Positions 60,262 to 63,339 of a stretch of DNA of 63,339 nucleotides are shown piece after piece. This stretch comes from Mycobacterium sp. ST-F2 (GTDB taxonomy: Bacteria > Actinomycetota > Actinomycetes > Mycobacteriales > Mycobacteriaceae): assembly GCF_001905655.1 (NCBI RefSeq), contig NZ_JMHT01000060.1:1-63339 (forward strand), in the 5' to 3' direction. Position 1 is the stretch's first letter; each line of letters begins with the position of its first letter. Position numbers and translations under genes: made by a program. A model generated the notes under the pieces. It did not search any database. It was not told the origin of the DNA and saw only the letters and a program-made list of their open reading frames with translations.

Positions 60262-60651
60262 TCAGTCCTGCTTTGAAATCCACTGCACGGTCGACGGGCT
60301 GAACAACAACCCGAGCGTGACGACGGCGACCAGCCCGACCGCGATGGCGTACTGCAGTTGATGGGATTGGAAGATGTACCAGGCAACTCCGAGCAACAGC
60401 AGGTTGGCGAACACCCCGATACCGCGGCCCCAGCGCCGTCCGGTGATCAGTGCCCAGCCGCCGGCGAGCACGCCGCCGCAGATGCACACCAGCCAGATCG
60501 CATTGCCGTAACCGCTGACGATGTGCTGGTCGGCGCCGGCGAGCCCGCGCACCACGTACACGGCAGCCCCGATCAACCCGAGTACGCCTTCCGCGGCGAC
60601 CAGGAATCCGGCCCGGCGCACGGCCGGCGGATGGATCGTCGGATCACTCAC
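60262..60651 (-). CDS. Small integral membrane protein (Rv3217c-like)
   Basis: The GTG at 60651 starts a 129-residue protein with four hydrophobic helices (about 14-36, 48-69, 78-95, 99-117) and a short C-terminal tail. There are no recognised catalytic motifs. It overlaps the stop of the aroQ gene by GTGA. It matches Rv3217c in size and type. It is convergent with the MscS/CNB gene, whose stop is 5 bp away. Confidence 0.8.
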   Translation of the reverse strand: MSDPTIHPPAVRRAGFLVAAEGVLGLIGAAVYVVRGLAGADQHIVSGYGNAIWLVCICGGVLAGGWALITGRRWGRGIGVFANLLLLGVAWYIFQSHQLQYAIAVGLVAVVTLGLLFSPSTVQWISKQD

Positions 60652-61091
60652 CGCGACAACCGATCCGCCAGATACCGCACCGCCAGCTCGTAACCAAGCG
60701 GCCCCGCGCCGGCGATCACCGTCTCGGCGACGGCCGACACGTAGGAGTGGTGCCGGAAAGCCTCGCGCTTGTGGATGTTGCTCAAATGTACTTCGGCAAC
60801 AGGCAATTCGACCGCGGTGAGCGCGTCGGCGATGGCCACCGACGTGTGGCTGTAGGCGGCAGGATTGATCACGATGCCGACACAGTCGGTGCGTGCCGCC
60901 TGGATCGCATCGACCAACGCGCCCTCGTGGTTACTCTGCACCGCGCGCACGGAGAAGCCGAGTTGTGCGGCCAGGTCGGTGACGGCCTGCTCGATCTGCG
61001 CCAGGGTGGTCGAGCCGTAGATTTCCGGCTGGCGCGTGCCCAGCAGATTCAGGTTTGGCCCGTTGACGAGGAGCAGACGGCGATCGGTCAC
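60648..61091 (-). CDS. aroQ: Type II 3-dehydroquinate dehydratase
   Basis: The 147-residue protein from GTG 61091 contains the complete type II dehydroquinase signature: GPNLNLLGTRQPEIYG with the catalytic Tyr25, QSNHEGALVDAI, NPAAYSHTSVA and EVHLSNIHKREAFRHHS with the catalytic His. It interconverts 3-dehydroquinate and 3-dehydroshikimate. It is away from aroB/aroC/aroK, which in mycobacteria lie elsewhere, so it is probably a second, stand-alone copy. It is transcribed upstream of, and coupled to, the small membrane protein. A catabolic or specialised role is possible. Confidence 0.9.
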   Translation of the reverse strand: MTDRRLLLVNGPNLNLLGTRQPEIYGSTTLAQIEQAVTDLAAQLGFSVRAVQSNHEGALVDAIQAARTDCVGIVINPAAYSHTSVAIADALTAVELPVAEVHLSNIHKREAFRHHSYVSAVAETVIAGAGPLGYELAVRYLADRLSR

Positions 61092-61130
61092 CTGACCACG
61101 GTACCGGCTGCGAACAGGCAGAATTGGCCG

Positions 61131-61526
61131 GTGCCGATCAACACGGGGCCGTGTCGCTGCGATACCGGGATGGACTACGCCGCCTGTTGCGGCCCGCTGC
61201 ACCACGGCGAACGTTCCGCCGCCACCGCCGTGGCGCTGATGCGTTCCCGGTTCACGGCTTTCGCGCTCGGCGAAGTCGGCTACCTTCTGGCCACGTGGCA
61301 CCCGAGCACCCGCCCGGCAACTCTCGACCTTGACGACGACGTCGTGTGGCGCCGGCTGCAGATCGTCGACACCGAGGCCGGGGGCGCGGACGATCAGACC
61401 GGCGTGGTGCAGTTCCGCGCCCAGTACGTACAGGGCGGCAGCCGGCACATCCTGCACGAACGCAGCCGCTTCACCCGCGACCGTGGCGGCCGCTGGCTGT
61501 ACGTCGACGGCGATTTCGTGGAGTAG
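61131..61526 (+). CDS. YchJ/UPF0225 family protein with N-terminal SEC-C-like cysteine motif
   Basis: The GTG start gives 131 residues with the Cys-rich head GPCRCDTGMDYAACCGPLH (a zinc-binding SEC-C-like motif). The UPF0225 core follows (ALMRSRFTAFALGEVGYLLATWH, FRAQYVQGG, RSRFTRDRGGRWLYVDGD). Function is unknown; SEC-C motifs bind zinc in SecA and other proteins. It is divergent from aroQ with only 39 bp between the starts and is followed by the diacylglycerol kinase gene. Confidence 0.85.
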   Translation: MPINTGPCRCDTGMDYAACCGPLHHGERSAATAVALMRSRFTAFALGEVGYLLATWHPSTRPATLDLDDDVVWRRLQIVDTEAGGADDQTGVVQFRAQYVQGGSRHILHERSRFTRDRGGRWLYVDGDFVE

Positions 61527-61585
61527 CCCCACCCAACGGGCCGACCGGGTTGCCGACGGTCGTGGCGCCGATAGGCTCGTCACCC

Positions 61586-62575
61586 GTGCGTGCCGTGCTG
61601 ATCGTGAACCCGAACGCGACCTCGACCACCCCGGCAGGCCGGGACCTACTTGCCCATGCGCTGGAAAGCCGCGTCGACCTGACCGTCGCGCATACCGACC
61701 ATCGGGGCCATGCCATCGAGATCGGCCACCAGGCTGCTGCTGACGGCACCGACGTGGTGATCGTGCACGGTGGCGACGGCACGGTGAACGAGGTGGTCAA
61801 CGGCATCCTGGGGCACGCGAACGGCGTGCCCGGTGCCTCCAACACCGCCGTCGGTGTGGTGCCCGGCGGTTCGGCGAACGTCTTCGCGCGGGCCCTGGGC
61901 ATCAGCCCCGATCCGCTGGAGGCCACCAACCAGCTCGTCGACCTGCTCGATGGGGCGAGCGAAGCGACGGGACAGGGCGATGGGTACCGGCACGATGTTC
62001 CCTGGCGGCGCATCGGCCTGATGGATTGCGGTGACCGCTGGTCGGTGTTCACGGCCGGGATGGGTGTCGACGGTGAGGTCGTGGCCGCCGTCGAGGCACA
62101 GCGCGCCAAGGGCCGCAAGGTCACCGCGTCGCGGTATATCCGGGTGGCGATCCGCGAGGCCGTCGGCAGCGCCCGCAAGCCCCCGCGGCTGACGCTGCAC
62201 CTGCCGAACCGGGAGCCGATCCCCGGCGTGCACTTCGCGTTCGTCTCGAACGCCAGCCCGTGGACCTACGCCAACAGCCGGCCGGTCTGGACCAACCCGA
62301 CGACGACGTTCGAGACGGGGCTGGGTGTGTTCGCGACCACGAGCATGGGCATCTGGGCCAACCTTCGATTGCTGCGACGGATGCTGTCGCGTACGCCACA
62401 GATCGAGGGCCCCCACCTGATCCGCGACGACGACCTGCCGTGGCTGCGCGTGACAAGTGACACACCGATCGCGTGCCAAATTGACGGAGATTTCGTTGGC
62501 CTGCGCGAAAGCATGACGTTCACGTCGGTGCCGGCGGCTCTCAATGTGGTCGCGCCCCCGGCAATAGCACAGTGA
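61586..62575 (+). CDS. Diacylglycerol/sphingosine kinase-type lipid kinase (Rv3218-like)
   Basis: This 329-residue protein from GTG 61586 has VLIVNPNATSTT, the nucleotide motif GGDGTVNEVVNGI and GVVPGGSANVFARALG at 92-107. Near the C-terminus is CQIDGDFVGL, as in the DgkB/LCB5 family. It phosphorylates diacylglycerol or a related lipid at the membrane face. It matches Rv3218, which also precedes whiB1. The start was chosen to match the family N-terminus; the longer frame overlaps the YchJ-like gene. Confidence 0.87.
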   Translation: MRAVLIVNPNATSTTPAGRDLLAHALESRVDLTVAHTDHRGHAIEIGHQAAADGTDVVIVHGGDGTVNEVVNGILGHANGVPGASNTAVGVVPGGSANVFARALGISPDPLEATNQLVDLLDGASEATGQGDGYRHDVPWRRIGLMDCGDRWSVFTAGMGVDGEVVAAVEAQRAKGRKVTASRYIRVAIREAVGSARKPPRLTLHLPNREPIPGVHFAFVSNASPWTYANSRPVWTNPTTTFETGLGVFATTSMGIWANLRLLRRMLSRTPQIEGPHLIRDDDLPWLRVTSDTPIACQIDGDFVGLRESMTFTSVPAALNVVAPPAIAQ

Positions 62576-62666
62576 CCAGCGATCTTGATAACACTTTGCA
62601 AAATTTAGGGCGCAGGTGGGCCAAGTGTAGTACAACTGGTTCAGGGACCTGCCAACCCGGGTCCGC

Positions 62667-62704
62667 AGTGACATTGCCCACGAGTTAACGCGCCGCTATT
62701 GACA
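62667..62704 (+). promoter_or_regulatory. CRP site and -35 of the whiB1 promoter
   Basis: AGTGACATTGCCCACG at 62667-62682 matches, in sequence and spacing, the CRP (Rv3676) site described for whiB1 in M. tuberculosis (AGTGAGATAGCCCACG as I recall). A TTGACA -35 follows at 62699-62704. The predicted transcript start near 62733 puts the site centre about 58 bp upstream, a class I activation position. The leader to the ATG is ~90 nt. Confidence 0.7.
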
Positions 62705-62825
62705 TCTGTCCAGCCTGTGAAAACATCAGATGCAACAGTGCAGAAACATTTCGTGTGCACCCGTTAACAGCCGAAGTGATAAAACCTTGCGCGCTTTGCT
62801 GCGCGCCCAGTGAGGAGTGTTGACC

Positions 62826-63080
62826 ATGGATTGGCGCCACAAGGCGGTCTGTCGCGACGAGGATCCGGAACTGTTCTTCCCCGTGGGAAACAGCGGCCCG
62901 GCCATCGCTCAGATCGCTGACGCGAAGCTCGTGTGCAACCGCTGCCCGGTGACCACCGAGTGCCTGAGCTGGGCGCTTGAGTCCGGCCAGGACGCGGGCG
63001 TCTGGGGCGGCATGAGCGAAGACGAGCGTCGCGCGCTGAAGCGTCGCAACGCGCGCACCAAGGCTCGCACCGGCGTCTAG
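62826..63080 (+). CDS. whiB1: WhiB1 iron-sulphur transcription factor
   Basis: The 84-residue protein has Cys9, Cys37, Cys40 and Cys46 as 4Fe-4S ligands, the GVWGG turn at 58-62 and a basic C-terminus (RRALKRRNARTKART). WhiB1 is essential in M. tuberculosis; its cluster reacts with nitric oxide and it interacts with the principal sigma factor. The ATG at 62826 follows GAGGAG 9 bp upstream. The gene is controlled by the CRP site annotated above and ends at an intrinsic terminator. It matches Rv3219. Confidence 0.95.
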   Translation: MDWRHKAVCRDEDPELFFPVGNSGPAIAQIADAKLVCNRCPVTTECLSWALESGQDAGVWGGMSEDERRALKRRNARTKARTGV

Positions 63081-63095
63081 CCACCACGGCATTCG

Positions 63096-63130
63096 AAAAA
63101 TGACCCCGGCGACGAGCCGGGGTCATTTTT
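63096..63130. terminator. Intrinsic terminator of whiB1
   Basis: A perfect 15-bp stem (AAAAATGACCCCGGC) with a 5-nt loop and a run of six T on the plus strand begins 16 bp after the whiB1 stop. Confidence 0.9.
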
Positions 63131-63244
63131 TGTGGGTCGCGCAGACGACGGGCACCGGACACGAATGTGCCGTCAGATCGTCGAAACGGCGATTTTCGCG
63201 ATCTGTACGCACGCTCGCGTGGGTGACCTCAACGCGAAACATGT

Positions 63245-63339
63245 TGCGCGGCTCGGCCGCTCAGGCCTACTGCGCGGCTCGGCCGCTGTGCCTACTGCGC
63301 GGCTCGGCCGCTCAGGCCTACTGCGCGGCTCGGCCGCTC
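63245..63339. repeat. 26-bp tandem repeat at the window edge
   Basis: At least 3.7 units of TGCGCGGCTCGGCCGCTCAG followed by GCCTAC are present. Unit 2 is one base shorter with a TGTG variant. Each unit contains the palindrome CGGCCG and the array continues past the window. Confidence 0.85.

Noticed and set aside
63245..63339. CRISPR array at the right edge
   Set aside because: Units are contiguous tandem copies without unique spacers, and no cas genes are in the window.

Overview
The window is high-GC actinobacterial chromosome, and its gene content and order point to a non-tuberculous, probably rapidly growing Mycobacterium (Mycolicibacterium). Diagnostic genes are whiB7 and whiB1, the adnA-adnB helicase-nuclease pair, uvrD2 with an HRDC tail, mycoredoxin-1, moeZ, a DUF3152 protease, an MmpS-like protein, a secreted cutinase and a moxR3-type operon. 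From about 14 kb to the right end the order follows the M. tuberculosis segment Rv3162c-Rv3166c and then Rv3193c-Rv3219, as I remember it. Several genes are interpolated: a GGDEF protein, an NCS1 permease/deaminase/oxygenase operon, a cyclase-like/MscS pair, a second type II dehydroquinase and a YchJ-like gene. Rv numbers are given as ortholog inferences, not search results.

Region 1 (1-13.7 kb) is accessory. It holds a C-terminally truncated FAD oxidoreductase, a Baeyer-Villiger-type monooxygenase with a secreted cutinase, a three-gene operon (MFS transporter, family-5 solute-binding protein without a signal peptide, FAD monooxygenase), a large secreted Ala/Pro/Ser-rich protein, two divergent IclR regulators, and a cytochrome P450. 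A 15-bp perfect hairpin separates the MFS operon from the convergent secreted-protein gene.

Region 2 (14-19.7 kb) is a tightly overlapping moxR3-type operon on the minus strand (DUF4129 membrane protein, small membrane protein, MoxR ATPase, DUF58 protein, membrane protein). It is followed by a GGDEF diguanylate cyclase and the initiator tRNA with its own terminator.

Region 3 (19.8-41.2 kb) is mycobacterial core. It carries a UPF0182 membrane protein, a PDZ/Lon-like protease, a DUF2342 protein, a CxxC/CxxC protein, a UbiB-type kinase, whiB7 with its complete regulatory leader, uvrD2, mrx1, nudC, a K+ channel, a frameshifted DoxX-like gene, adnB-adnA, lipV and an alkyltransferase-like protein. 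Three DNA-repair functions (uvrD2, adnAB, the alkyltransferase-like protein) lie within 13 kb.

Region 4 (41.2-63.3 kb) begins with the NCS1 permease-deaminase-oxygenase operon. It continues with an APH-like protein, moeZ, a DUF3152 protease, a TetR regulator, DUF3107, an MmpS-like protein, a ferritin-like protein, rhlE, a PQQ-like membrane protein, a ParA/Soj ATPase, gpm2-entC-GNAT, the degenerate cyclase with its MscS-CNB partner, a small membrane protein with aroQ, a YchJ-like protein, a diacylglycerol kinase and whiB1. The window ends in a 26-bp tandem repeat.

The most interesting signals are four. First, the whiB7 leader is complete: an AT-rich motif 3 bp before the -35, an alanine-rich 86-codon upstream ORF, an intrinsic terminator, then whiB7. 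Second, a receptor-type cyclase and its adjacent mechanosensitive channel both lack their canonical cyclic-nucleotide residues. Third, two dispersed 78-bp intergenic repeats show compensatory base changes. Fourth, the MFS/cytosolic-SBP/monooxygenase operon has no obvious precedent known to me. I see no phage, insertion sequence or CRISPR array.
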